Assembly: GCA_958510875.1 (NCBI GenBank)
Contig: OY294068.1
Coordinates: 36,188,297 to 36,252,296, forward strand
Source of the DNA: Endomychus coccineus
Taxonomy: Eukaryota > Arthropoda > Insecta > Coleoptera > Endomychidae
DNA length: 64,000 nucleotides
Reading direction: 5' to 3'
The notes below the pieces were generated by a model. It was not told the DNA's origin. It saw only the letters and a list, made by a program, of their open reading frames with translations, and did not search any database. Shown here piece by piece: positions 22,688-34,859 of this stretch (position 1 is the first letter of the stretch; the number at the start of each line of letters is the position of its first letter). Made by a program: the position numbers and the translations under genes.

Positions 22688-23456
22688 AATTCTCCGGAAA
22701 TAGATCACACTAACACATGATTATTATTTTCGTCTTCACGTACGTTTTTTCTTCTTCAGAAGACGTGTGATGCCTAAAACGGGCTTTTTTAAAACTAATT
22801 ATATCAGCACAAAGCATCCTTAACGCACCAATCTAATTAAAAATGCCAAACGCCGAAATGAACAGAAACACGAATAATCGAAATTGTAATACATTAATTA
22901 TCAAAGCATATGAAATGTATCAAGAATCCACTGCTTAGCAATAGCAATGTTGTTATAATATTTGAACTCATATCAAACAAAGTCTGAATACGACTAAATC
23001 CAAAAAATATAACTCTCAAGTATCCACTTTCAAACAGTATGTTAAAGATTTATGATTTTATGAGGTAATTAAAAAAGGTTTTCAGACCTTTTTAGAAATA
23101 TTGTTATTCGCGCATTTCGCCTAAAATTAACTATTAACATTATAAAGACAGACGCATGTACGAATTTTCAAGGATTTTCATTAATTAAATTAGTATAAAT
23201 CTGACTTGATAACTGAATGTGATTTACAGACTTGGAGTCACGTCTTATGTGAATGATCTCCAGAATAGATCTTTTATAATAATTGGTTGAAATATCAAAT
23301 TTTTAGATTATAATCAGAACAGTGCTTAGCCAGGGTGGTAGAATTTCCAAAGTTTTTGTTTCTAGTACTATACTTATGGCCATACATTCGTTTTTGTAAA
23401 TATTGCTTAAGGATTCCTGTATAAGTCCCATCGCAATCTGAACATTTTGTTTTGTA
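22688..23456 (-). mobile_element. Penelope-like element 3' fragment, copy 3
   Basis: 23456-23150 is closely similar to the minus-strand GIY-YIG coding end at 540-219, with stops and small deletions. 22900-22688 matches the ribozyme-bearing 3' region of the right-hand copy. The distance from coding end to ribozyme is about 430 bp, as in copy 2. Truncated within the GIY-YIG domain. Confidence 0.8.
22732..22766 (-). ncRNA. Hammerhead ribozyme remnant, stem II deleted
   Basis: On the minus strand GTCTT, CTGAAGA, an A-rich stretch and then ACGTACGTGAAGAC keep stem I and the stem III region. The GGTC/GACC stem II is gone, so it should be inactive. Confidence 0.6.
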
Positions 23457-24309
23457 ATTTAATTTTCAATATTTTATATTTGAAAATTAGTTCATATAGT
23501 AGTGGAAAGGCCTCAAATTATACTCCATGTCATGAAATTATGAGTTTATTTGAATAGATGTATTTTCAAATAATCTATTTTTAAAGTCTATGTCTGATAC
23601 TTTCTGTATGTGAAGTGATATTATTATCAGTGACTATCCGTCCAACTATAGATTCCACGGGATTTCTATATTTTCTAAACGGTCTGGACCTAATTTTGTA
23701 TAATAATATTTCGATCAATTACTGAATTAATTACTACGTCATTCTACGAGTAAGTATAGCCGGTTTAATAGACACATATTACTATTGAGTTTTACAACCT
23801 TTATTGCCGCTCCAACATGATACCATTTTATATAGATATTGTTATGGTAATGTTGCTCATTGTGTTTGGAACGAAAAATCGATTAGTTGTTTCGAGCGCA
23901 GTGACTGGGATTCATAGTTAATAATAGTTTTATTTCGCAGCTTCCTGCATAGAGAGATTAATTTCATAGAATTTCAGCATCAAATTGCTCGTTTCCATGA
24001 TAGACTGACAACTATAAGCTGGGAAACTATTGAATGGGGATTTCACAACTGATGCTACTGAGCCAGGAATCAAGGACATACACCACAATCTAAAACGAGG
24101 TAGCTGACGGAAATGGGACATTTCAATAATGTAAATCAAAAAAATAAATTGGAAACACGTGGAGTATTTCAGTGAGATAAAGAATTGAATATACATATAA
24201 TACAGAACGTAATTTCAGTGTTTTGCTGGGAATAAAATTGCTTTTCGAATGAGAGATGATGAAAATTGTTTCATATGAGTTTCAGTCTGTGTGAATAAGT
24301 TACAGGTGA
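23457..24309. other. Unassigned DNA
   Basis: An 88-codon minus frame (24196-23930) has no domain I recognise. Nothing else seen. Confidence 0.5.
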
Positions 24310-25779
24310 ATATGTAACGGTGCGAACCCCGTTGCAGGGTTAAATTTCAGTATTGTTTGAATTGGTAGTTAATTTGAATAATTAAGTCCGAATGAGTCAG
24401 GCCCTGACATCTGAGTTATAATAGCGCCAGCTGTACAGTCATCGTAGTATGTTATCATTCTACATAAATTCACGGACGGTGTCGTTCTGTCTGGATTTAT
24501 TTTCAGGCAAGGAGATCAATTCGATATTGTGTGTAGAATGTTGAAGCAGGTATATCGTATTTATTAATTTTCTGGCATTTTGGGCATTCTCATGTAGCGG
24601 CCTAAAATCTAATCAGCGACAACGTCATAATTTATTTCCATTCTCTTCGAATTAATCATACTCTAATCACATATCAGACCGGTTTCGTAATTTCGTAAAA
24701 TCTTTTTCAACCTGAGTTCTGTGTTCCTCGTGGTCGAGGGAGGATATTCTTTGTAGCCAGAGATACGCGTTGAGGAAGCAAGTGGTCGAAGATTCCGAAC
24801 AATTGGGAGTTACATGATAACTGATGATAAGTATCGTTTTTTATCAGATTGGAATTGTAAAATTGTACAAATCCTTTTTACAGCTTATAGTATTGAGGTT
24901 TTGATTCTTTGATTGAACGAGTAATTTATCTTACATTCATATACCTTTCCTTATCGAATTTCATTTGCTCCATATAACTTCTTCAAAATATTCGATTTAT
25001 ATCTAGTAATACTTGATAATATCTGCTTTTCAATCAACTATTACGGATTATTATCTTACCTTGGATTAGTTTGTAATGTTAGTGTGTTGGCAACGGTCGT
25101 CATGTGGGGATCAGCTCTCAAGGTTGGGCGGTCTGCCCTAAACTGACCTACTTAATAACATTACTTAATAGAAATAAGGTCAAATTCTATAACTTAGGGA
25201 TTTGAGGTAATCTCGTATAGGAATGGAAGATTCCTATGCTACAATTTCCTAGTTAAACAATGCAATTGTACCTGATTATAAATAATCTCGTTTGCCTTTA
25301 TTAATCGGTTGGATAGATATCTGATTATAATGCTGCCTTTATGAATCAATTTATTTGCTTAACCGTTTTGAAAATTACATTCTGTTAGAATATCTATTAT
25401 CGTAATCAATCCATGAATCTGTTATCTAAATTTCATGTTATTTAATCTTAATATTATCGAATTAATCGTAAGAATTTTTCGAAACTGTTCAATTCTATTA
25501 AATTATCTAATCAATAGTTGTCAATATTTTTATCTGAATTTAATTTATCTACTCAATTCCGATTATCTGACTTCATAACTATTTTAACCACAACGAATTG
25601 ATATATTTTTTTCTCAGCCAGTCGGAATTCGATTCTTTGTCTTGAATTCTACTTCCTGATGTTTTATGCTTAGAATTAGTAACTTCTTGTCATTCGTTAT
25701 GGTTGATTTTTCCTCATTGAATTTGTTGAAGGTAACTCATACAGTTTCAATGTTAATTTGTTGTTTTGCTGTGTGCGTT
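24310..25779. other. Unassigned DNA, possibly part of an LTR-like unit
   Basis: AT-rich, no open frame of note. It precedes the repeat at 25780-26350, and its start near 24315 (TGTAACGGTGCGAACC) looks like some Gypsy LTR starts. I cannot prove a boundary. Confidence 0.3.
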
Positions 25780-26350
25780 TACCTCGCTTTCTATTTGGGT
25801 CCTCTTGTTTCGTATTGCATTTCTCCAGGGTTGAACGGCTGAGACGTTCCTTCTCTTTTCCCGTATGTATGTGCAGAATTATCTGGCCGAGCTATATAGT
25901 ATGCAGTTCACAAGCTACAACAAATACAAAGGAGGGTAACATTTCTGGCAGGATTAGTAAATTTTTCAGAGTTATCTGTTGTGCCGATCCTAACAAATTT
26001 TTGAATTCATTTCAATTATTATTTTATCTGAATTCAATTTTCTCATTATTCATTGCTCTCAACCCCAATCTTTACTTGTAAACTATTTAATTTTGTTCAT
26101 CAATTATTCAATTGTTAAGTTGAACTTTTTCTTTTATTTTCTTTATTCAACAACATCTATCTCACACCATCGCAATGCCGGAGATTCTTGATTGAGGTTG
26201 TTTTTCTTATCTGATAAATAAAGATGTTGGCGCCTCAAGTACAACTGTCATTCAGGAATCAAAGGGTACGTTTCATTACGATAGATCCTGAGATATTGCA
26301 TGATGAGCTAGTTGGGCAATTGAAGGGTTGAAACCGAGAACCAGGAACTT
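25780..26350 (+). repeat. Dispersed repeat, LTR/PBS-like, copy 1
   Basis: Similar by eye (about 70% in the best parts) to 46990-47620, same orientation. Best-conserved parts are CGTATTG...AGGGTTGAACG near 25820, GATTCTTGATTG near 26184, TTGGCGC at 26229, CGTTTCA.TACGA at 26270 and GAGCTAGTTGGG at 26308. TTGGCGCC after an AT-rich stretch resembles the primer-binding-site junction of a Gypsy-type retrotransposon. No gag or pol is visible nearby. Confidence 0.4.
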
Positions 26351-27529
26351 TACAAGTGTATGAAACACAGTTTAGTTTTGAAACTTGAGGTGGCTGATTT
26401 GTGAAATTCATACTTCATTCAGATAAGGTAAGATAATATGAGACATTGATGCTTATATACAATGAACTATTTGCATAGCTTATTGAAAAAATACAGATTA
26501 TTCATATAGAGGTAGAGTATTAAATCAATATTGAAAATCTCATAAATTTTATAGAATGATATCACAGAGAATTTGTTTCATTATGAGGTTTTTTGTGGGC
26601 ACTTACGATGTTTCTCGAACATCATAGGATTCCCTCTCGTGAGGTAAAACAAAATTAAATAATCAGGATGAGATTGAGATAATCCGATTCATCATTCTCT
26701 CTTCTTTTAGGAATTACATCACAAATTGGTGTGAACAGGACCTGGCTCTTTAGTATAACTAATTCCTATCGAAATGTGGTATCTGAGTGATGATTTTATT
26801 TTGTAGAAATTGTATCAAAGTATATCATCATTCCGGAAAGATTTAGAAAATGCGATCTCCAACCGTATCAGTCCAGGCTGACAGTGAATGTTGCCGGCGA
26901 AATTATTAGAGAAGTTAATTGCTCTCGTTTTTTAGCATTGTGTAAAGACATGTACTGTATGTGTATGTATGTCAGGAAAACCAGAAGTTAACTCCCAGAA
27001 TGAACCATGAAGTCTCTTGTGAGTCTCACAATACTCGCAGGGGAAGTAACAAGTACTGACAATACGATTCAAGCACATTTTGCTAAATTAAACGAGAATG
27101 TACCGTCGCAGCTCCTATCGACCGATATCGTTAATTCAGTAGATACAAGGGGAAATTCACATATGGCCAGGCCAGGGTTGTGCCCGATGCAGCTTCCAAA
27201 TCTGACTTTATAAACGAACGCATTGCGTCTATCCTGGCATTGGTCTGAAATAAAATCGGTTACGATTAATTAATGAATCTTAACCACAATACATTTCTTA
27301 ATTGGCACAATTTGTTGAAATTTGAAAGATCATACTCTCATTCTCAATTTGCCCAGAGTAATGGATATATCAAATTAGGAAATCTCTATTTCAATGATTC
27401 TGCGTCACAGGCGTTTCGCCAACTATTTCAGATGGACTCAGGCTCGGGACAAATTGATATTGGTTCTGAGAATGCCCAGAATTGGATAGATATACACAAA
27501 ACGTTGGAACTCAGAGCAGTAATACTATA
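26351..27529. other. Unassigned DNA
   Basis: Two short plus frames (27007-27213, 68 codons; 27273-27530, 85 codons) show no known domain. Their proximity and polar composition could mean a decayed coding region, but I cannot name one. Confidence 0.4.
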
Positions 27530-27860
27530 AATAAGGAATAATCCCTTATCCATCAAAAATACTGTTGAAGTACTGAGGACCTTTCGGCTTCTAAGTGAAG
27601 TAAAAGTAAATTTATTTTCTCAATAATAATTGTTGCAAAATAATAACAAGATATTAAGGAAACAAGTCAAACAATACAGAAGAAATTTAAAATAAAATAC
27701 GAAGACAAAAACTTACTTATTCACATATTTATTAACCGTGTATGGTTCACATTGCAACAATATTGAATATATGATTTTTAAATTCACAGAAATTCTTCAT
27801 GTATTAGATATCAATTGGCTAGTTATTGAAAAATTTGGTGCACATATGGTGACAATTTTT
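27530..27860 (-). repeat. Dispersed repeat with hammerhead-like segment, copy 2
   Basis: Partner of 22180-22560. The reverse complement near 27605-27560 reads GAAGCCGAAAGGTCCTCAGT, retaining the GAAA that copy 1 has as GAAG. The GGTTCACATTGCA block is at about 27748. Confidence 0.5.
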
Positions 27861-27999
27861 CTCTGTTAGTGTAAGCGTGTGTGCTGTATATATGTATATG
27901 AAATGTTACTTGTGTTGTAATTGAAAGATTTTTTGAAATCTGCAAAGAATCTTTGTTTGAAAATAGAAAGAAGGAATTGATAAATGTATATTCCAATAA

Positions 28000-29400
28000 C
28001 TGTTAGCAAGTTGTTTTTCTTGAAAAAACCTCTGCAACTTCCTTTATAACCTAATCCGAAAATTATCCGTATTGCTTATTTTCGCTGCCTGAATATCATC
28101 TCAACCTGGTAGCTGTTACCCCAAATCTCAACATAGGTTGAAAGTTGGTATAATAAGAAACTTTTAATGTGTTTTCCTCAAGTTATGGTTCCATGACATG
28201 TAAACTATAAATGATAGAACTCAGCCTATAGCATCGTTGTTCGATTTCCTTACATCAGTTGAGGTTTTTATCTATATTTATTCCACGACATTTCGAATAA
28301 TCCCTCATTTCCAAAATATTGTTATTTAAATTTATTGTTTCTGGTATTTGCAGTCCACTATGGCTTGACGTGAAGATGATGTAGTATGTCTTACTTTTGT
28401 TCAATGTGAATTTGTTACTCATACACCAATGTTCAATCTTTGAGAGCGCAGAGGCAATTTCAGTTTAGAGATGGGAAAGGTAATTTGCAGATACTTTAAT
28501 GTTACTATCATCTGCATAATTCATAAGTTATTTTCTAGCATCAGCAATTATTTCAGGTAGATCATTAATATAGATTGATAACAAAAGTGGGCCTATTATG
28601 TAACCTTGAGGAACTCCCATTTGCGTTCTACATTCTAAATAGCTTTCCATCAAGGCTAATTGTTCACCTCTGACTTCGTTTTTTCCCAGTTTTGCGAGAA
28701 AGATTTTATGATCAACTATGTCAGAAGCCTTATAGAGATCAAGAAAAAGTCAGCATAAGATTTCTTCATTTTCCAAGGATGTTATAATCGATTCAATGAA
28801 TTTAAAAACTGCTGTTTCCGAATGGTCTTTGAGGAAACCATATTGACTGTCTCTGAAAATCTTGTATTTTGTGAAAAAATTCATCAATCAATTGCGTAGT
28901 AGCTTCTCATACAATTTGGAGAATGAAGAAAGCAGACTGATTGGTCGGTAGTTCCCTAGATCTTCTGGATCATTTTTTTTATAGATTGGTATTATCAACG
29001 CGGTTTTCAGAGAGTGAGGAAAAACTAATGGACTCACTATATTCATGATTGTCTCTTTTAAAATTGATGGAGGTATTTCATCATAGCCAGGGCTAGTTTT
29101 ATTTTTTAGAAGATCAGAAATCTGAATTATTTCTCTCTCTGACACCTCGAATAGTAGAAAGAGTTTTTCAATTCTGATATTTGCCCTCAGAATTTGAAAA
29201 AAATTCTTTCATAGTTCAGAGGCAATGTTGACAAAATGAGGATTGAAATTTTCCGCCAGTGCAAGCCTATCACCAGATAAATTGTATTCTATCTCACCTT
29301 TAGTTTTCATTATAATGGAGTTAGCTATGTTCCACATAATTTTTGTTTTGTTGTCTGATTTCATAACTCTATTGTGAGAATAGTTAGTAGTCATCATCAG
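28000..29400 (-). mobile_element. LINE fragment (family B), RT and flanks, broken
   Basis: Minus strand. 29397-29209 is the linker before the RT. 29145-28888 gives SDLLKNKTSPGYDEIPPSIL and LGNYRPISLLSSFSKLYEKL. Further pieces are DSQYGFLKDHSETAVF, MGVPQGYIIGPLLLSIYIND, NYADDSNIKVSANYLSH and IEHWCMSNKFTLNKSKTYYI, with a decayed C-terminus to about 28000. It shares the ADDSN motif with 15150-15620. At least five stops or shifts. No endonuclease is visible, so it is 5'-truncated near 29400. Confidence 0.75.
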
Positions 29401-29429
29401 AGTAAACTAAATTAGAAATCGAAATGTGC

Positions 29430-30030
29430 CTGCTTAAATACCATCTGAGTATGATAATGCAAACAGGAGGAGATGAATCGAAATTTAATGAATTCTTTTT
29501 CTGTTCATACATTTCCATCGCTTCTGCATTACCTAGATATTTGCGAATACTGTGTTTTGAAGGTTGTTGTGAGCTGTATTTGAAATATGTTCGGTTAACG
29601 ATGATTTGCCACCATTGTTCCCCTTTATATAGGCAAAATGTTATTAATACCGATTTAAAATATTCCTTCTAGTTTGCCTCACATGACTTTTAAGCATGAC
29701 TCACAATCGATTTTGTATATACCAGATTTGTCATTGCTGTTGCCTAGACAGTTTTTCAACTTGTTCTCACATCTATAAACGGATTGTATTGCAAATTTGG
29801 GAAAAAAAATTATGGAATTTAAGTGAAAATTTTGAATTTTATTGAACTATTTGAAGGTAATTGCTCTAATTTGGTTAGGTGGTCACGTTCCAATTCCCTT
29901 TTTTGTTTAGTACACTATTTAGTACTTTTACAGAATAATAAATTATGGAATTTTGGTATGGCGTGGATCATTTATGACCATTTTCTATACTCCTTACTGC
30001 GTTTGCGAAATAAGTTGAAAATTATATGCA
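29430..30030 (-). mobile_element. Second-family Penelope-like element, GIY-YIG fragment
   Basis: The minus strand from about 29790 reads RCENKLKNCLGNSND, KSGIYKIDCESC, then after a frameshift RQTRRNI, YIKGN and SLTEHISNTAHN. This is the PLE-type GIY-YIG nuclease (GIYKI.C..C...GQT.R and an EHI...AHN helix). It differs clearly from the family at 1-2510. The segment 29800-29890 also matches 60050-60160, the same family. It is broken by stops and shifts and has no RT. Confidence 0.65.
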
Positions 30031-30879
30031 ATTAATAGTTTATTACTAACAATTATCCGTTAAATCTAGAACAGATATTTTCATTCGAGTCTTTAACATA
30101 CTATGGAAAAATAAGTCATGAATTTGATAACTCAATCAGTAAAACTGGACACAAATATTTAGAAATACCAAAGATAGAAAAAAACAACATACAAGAAGAA
30201 AGGGTACCTATATTGTAGCTATAAAGCTTACCAATTTACTGTCAAATGAAATACGGTTCCTAAGGAACAAAAATAACTAAGTGAATTGATAGTGTTTCAA
30301 AAATTCAATGGTCGAAGCCATTACTTTGTGATAATTTATCATATTGAAATGGGAACGCTTGTTTTTGATCCATATATTATAGAAAAATATCGTGACTATA
30401 GTTTCGACATTAGCGTGTCATCTTCAAACGATACCAATGTCAAGATTTGTTACTATGATATATGTGATAAAGAACAAAGTAGTTGTTTTATTTTATTATA
30501 TTGGGAGTTTTTTGTTTATTGTTTTCTATAACAAACAAAATACAATTATTTGTAACTGTTACCATTCGGACTTTCCTCACTATGCATAGTATAGGGGAAA
30601 TATTTTGATCGGCGGAAATCTTTTTCCTGATTTTTGTTGATACATCCGTTTTGATCATTTCTGAATCGATCTAGACCATCTTTAAGATGAAGTCAGTATG
30701 AGCCTCTACATCAATTCTATTGGTCGTTCGGATTTGAAATTTTGCCAACCACTCTAAAGTGGCCAAAATAGAAACTGTGCTGCTTTTGAGCGTGGTAGTA
30801 GTAGCCCGTGGTATTTTTGACATCCATCTTCAGTTTTTCAATTGAAATGTTAGTATTTTATCGAACCATAATGATTTTT
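30031..30879. other. Unassigned DNA
   Basis: Short frames only (81 codons at 30286-30531). No domain seen. Confidence 0.5.
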
Positions 30880-31290
30880 CTTTTCATAAATATGTATCAC
30901 ACGCATAATATATTTAACCTGCAGAAGTGTCCAAAATTCTCATTTTGAAATTTACGTGACGTCATCGATGTGCGTGTTTTGTCTGGTACAAGTTTTGATA
31001 AATCATGTGGCAGAAGGTTTTATTATAGTATGCATACTTCCGTCAACCTGCCTCAGATGTGAGTATAAACATAGAGTTGTAGAATGCTTTATATGGACCA
31101 TGTGAATAAAATTTCAAACTAACATAAAATGTAATATGAAGTTATTGTATTAGCGGTTCCTAAATTATTTCCTATATATCTTCTGTTCCTACAATCATAA
31201 AATTTGACCCGCAGATGTGCCCGAGAGCTGTTTTGCCAACAAAAGTGTGGGACGACAGTGATCAATCGATCACATGTTTAATGTAATGTC
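30880..31290 (+). repeat. Dispersed repeat D, two related blocks
   Basis: Contains two versions of one motif: AACCTGCAGAAGTGTCC (about 30917) and GACCCGCAGATGTGCCCGA (about 31206). The first block resembles 38870-39010. The second, including TATTAGCGGTTCCTAAAT and GATCAATCGATCACA, resembles 57840-58020. A family of non-coding elements is likely; no ends are evident. Confidence 0.55.
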
Positions 31291-31724
31291 TAGCAGCTCA
31301 ATGTAGAAGGTGATAGTATATCTACTACGAATATCTGTATTTCAGGAATGATAAATATACAAATCAATAAATGAGAATGTAGACAGATGGATATATATGT
31401 TTACTGTAGAATTTCTCATTTCTGTAGAGAAGATGAAAATAATAGTAAAATATAAAGAGCATTTTATTCCTGAATATATCTAGGTGGCTTTATGTTGTTT
31501 TTAAAATTGCATGGTTGCATATTGAAAGTATTTGGCAACAAATAAATTTGCTTCATATTTTACGTTCAACACATAGCGGCAACCACAACTTCGTAAATTA
31601 TTAGTCTGCAACGTGTAGACCCTCACTTCCATGTTGATAAATTTCTTGCATTATATTTATCCAAAACACGAATCCACGTGTAAAAAGAGGATCACAGATG
31701 AATAAAATAGTTGCATAAACAGAG
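31291..31724. other. Unassigned DNA
   Basis: AT-rich, nothing recognised before the TIR element. Confidence 0.5.
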
Positions 31725-31732
31725 TTAAACTT
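31725..31732. repeat. Candidate 8 bp target-site duplication, left
   Basis: TTAAACTT, versus ATAAACTT at 34511-34518; seven of eight bases match. Confidence 0.6.
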
Positions 31733-32011
31733 ATGAGGCGCCGTTTGCGCCATAATTATTACTTATTTATATTTTAAACATCTTAGAATATATATTAAAT
31801 TTCACAATATATATTGAATAACTTTCTATATATACTGAACACGTTTTATATATATGTATTGTAGAATGTAAATATATAGAACTTGTTACAAATATATTTT
31901 GAACTTTAACTTCGTATATTCACCACTGGTGGCGCTCAGGCTAATATCTTAGTCTGAGGAATCATCAATCCGGCTTGGCAACACCGATGATGTAACGTGA
32001 TGTAAACAACG
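31733..32011 (+). repeat. Left terminal inverted repeat
   Basis: 279 bp, inverted match to 34232-34510. Contains a tract of ATATATA-rich sequence and an inner GC-richer block around CCACTGGTGGCGCTCAGGC. Confidence 0.85.
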
Positions 32012-33852
32012 TAATATCTTTTGGCATAGCATGTCATATTTCACTTTCATTCTGAGAAGTTCAAGTTGTGAACAACTGGAATATTCAATGAAAGAAGAAA
32101 TTACTATATTCAGCTTTGAGGAAATGAGATGAAGAGAATAATCAATGAAACTAATGAGGACAGGTTCATGTAATTTTGCAATAATTACAAAAGGCAAGTG
32201 AAACAGATTTTGGCAACTATTTAACTAGGTATCAATAATATGTATGCAAATATATTTGTAGATCTAATTTACATTGTTTTTGTTCTAGGTCTAGGTATTA
32301 TTTTCATACGGATGAAGGAAGAATTGAAATATGGGCCTCACTGTTACTTTGGTGAATCAACACAAACATGACATTAAACAACCTACTGAGGACTAGACAA
32401 CTGAAGAGAAATATGAGGGTGACTACTAGACAAAATGAGGACCTTGTAGACATGAAAATGTGAAAGAGGATTGTGGATATTGAACGGTCAAATGCGAACA
32501 GCTAACAGAACCAAATTATATCAAAAGCTCACATGAAGACAAGTGTTTAATAACAATGTGGAGGTAAAAATGATCCTCAAGTATATGGACAATTTGAAGT
32601 AGTCATTTAAAAATCTTAGCACAATATATACTATAAATTTAAAGTATGTGAGAAATAATGTAGGACACTACTCGATATTGCAGCGTATGTAAATTTTGTA
32701 TTAATCACTACCAGTGTGTTAGTGTACTGAATATGCAGTAATGAATACCTTGTCCAGCATGTGCACTTGATAGTAATGTAAGAAGAGCGAATAGGAACTA
32801 ACTCTGTTTTAGATGAAGTTTTGAAGTATTAAACCACAACATGATGAGGAAAGCAACGAATTTATCAGAGGAGATGGAAGTTCAGACACAAAAGTAAACG
32901 AAGTTTATTTTAAGCAGTGTATTGACAACATTGCCATGGGCAATTTTCAGCTGTACGATTAGTAAATGGCACAGAATGTTTAGTCTTTGAAACAATGTCT
33001 ATTTTCTATTATCATATAATTCAAAATATGTACTTATTTTAGAATGTAGTTATTTATTTGTAATACATATTATAATTAATAAATTGATTGATAAATAAAC
33101 CAGACTAAAACTACCAAAACCGAATACGTAAAACAGAAATACATTAAAATCATTCAAAATATCTTTCTGCACTTTTGAGCTAAGAAATTTTTACCAAATC
33201 AACAATAATTGTCGCATGATATCTGACTAGATACAAAGTAGAGATAACGAATGGAGAATATTTTAGTATACATATACTTGCTCACAGGTAGGTTTCTATT
33301 CAACAGAATAAGTTAAAATTACTTAACTTTTGAATGCCCATGTCGTTGGGACTCGTAAGTGATTGCTTTGTTAGCTTGTACTCACTGTAAATAAAACAAT
33401 AGTATCTGAAGCTTTTTATTTGCCTTATTAAAGTGAAATAAGTCGTTTTCAAATGCTTTTATAAATTTAATGTTTTCATTATTTATTTAACATAAAATAG
33501 ATGTCAAAAGTGAATGGTTTAGTTTATGTCTTGGGTAAATGAAGTTAATTGGTCATCATTGATAATTGAGTTTTTAAGATTGAATTCTCTCTTCCTCCTT
33601 AAGAGTGTATTTCTTGATATGTGCAAAGTGTTGCTTATTGATGTCCAATTTAATCCAGTAGATCTTAGATGCAAAATTTGTTCATTTTGAATGTCAAATT
33701 TGGTTCGGCCTGAATGTTAATTTCTAATTAAAGAAATATTGTTTGAAGTATGTGGTGCTGTTATATCTAGAAACAAGAATAATTGAAAAAATTAATTAGT
33801 AAATGTTACTGTTCTATTAAGATTAGAACATTTTGTGAAAATTACTTGTTCA

Positions 33853-34104
33853 TCAACCCATGTCAATACTTATAAAGAATATAACACTGAATTTAAACTT
33901 ATCATCTTGTAGAATTGATTGCATTGATTGATACAATGTGGAATTGATATTGTAAAGTATCAACAATATCCCTTGAAGTTGTTCATTTGGCACATTTTGT
34001 ATCAAAGTGCGGCAATTAATTTCAAGTCTATTTGAATATTTAAACAGAATCCGAATTTCTGATCCAAACAAACGTCTGCGGGCTTCTTCGTAATCACGAA
34101 TCAC
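33853..34104 (-). CDS. Unrecognised short frame inside the TIR element
   Basis: 83 codons, EEARRRLFGSEIRILFKYS and NRLEINCRTLIQNVPNEQL in order. The composition looks protein-like rather than random (mixed charged and hydrophobic helices), but I know no family for it. It has no start context, and upstream of it the frame closes near 34110. It could be a captured or decayed exon of the element's gene. Confidence 0.25.
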   Translation of the reverse strand: MIRDYEEARRRLFGSEIRILFKYSNRLEINCRTLIQNVPNEQLQGILLILYNINSTLYQSMQSILQDDKFKFSVIFFISIDMG

Positions 34105-34231
34105 TTCAAAGAACGGTAATTTTTAATAGATAGAAGCAACTTCCTATCTAAATCTCTCAATTCAAAAAATAAAACTAACACAAAAACGGTGGATTTCAAA
34201 TTAATAATCTATACCAAACGAAAACCAATAA

Positions 34232-34510
34232 CCGTTGTGTACATATGTTACACCATCGGTGTTGCCAATCCGGATTGATAATTCCTCAGACTAATATATT
34301 AGCCTGAGCGCCACCAGTGGCGAATATACGAAGTTAAAGTTCTAAATATATTTGTAACAAGTTCTATATATTTATATTCTACAATCCATATATATAAAAC
34401 GTGTTCAATATATATAGAAAGTTATTCAATATATATGTGAAAGTTTAATATATATTCTAAGATGTTTAAAATATAAATAAGTAATAATTATGGCGCAAAC
34501 GGCGCCTCAT
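34232..34510 (-). repeat. Right terminal inverted repeat
   Basis: Inverted copy of 31733-32011, with roughly a dozen differences by eye. Confidence 0.85.
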
Positions 34511-34518
34511 ATAAACTT
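34511..34518. repeat. Candidate 8 bp target-site duplication, right
   Basis: ATAAACTT, versus TTAAACTT at 31725-31732. Confidence 0.6.
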
Positions 34519-34859
34519 GACGACTAGAGTATATAAAATTCATCTCTCCGATTCAATGTCCTAGCTGTGATGCACTATAATGAAATCCATGTTATTTTTA
34601 TTCTTATCGAACCAAAAAATTATGACAGATTCTTTACTGTAGATTGATTTGTGTTCAATTGCCGCCCAAGTTGGAGATCATGTTGCACTTATCAATGTAG
34701 TCAGGTGTTGAAATTGATGTTTGGCCATCATACCGTTTGAAATTGAAAATATGTCCCAATGGTGAGCAGTGGCGGCTCGTGAGTTATGAAAGAGGTGGAG
34801 CACAAGAGAAAACTTACATATTTTCTGTTTAGATTTTATATATATTCTCCTATTTTCCA

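Larger units (their letters stand above)
31733..34510. mobile_element. 2,778 bp element with 279 bp terminal inverted repeats
   Basis: The outer 28 bp (ATGAGGCGCCGTTTGCGCC and the next nine bases) are perfect inverted copies at both ends. The arms stay about 95% similar for 279 bp and are flanked by a candidate 8 bp duplication. The interior (32012-34231) shows no transposase motif; the longest frames are 82-83 codons. Long TIRs with an 8 bp duplication could fit a hAT-, P- or MULE-derived non-autonomous or foldback element, but I cannot choose. Confidence 0.8.
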
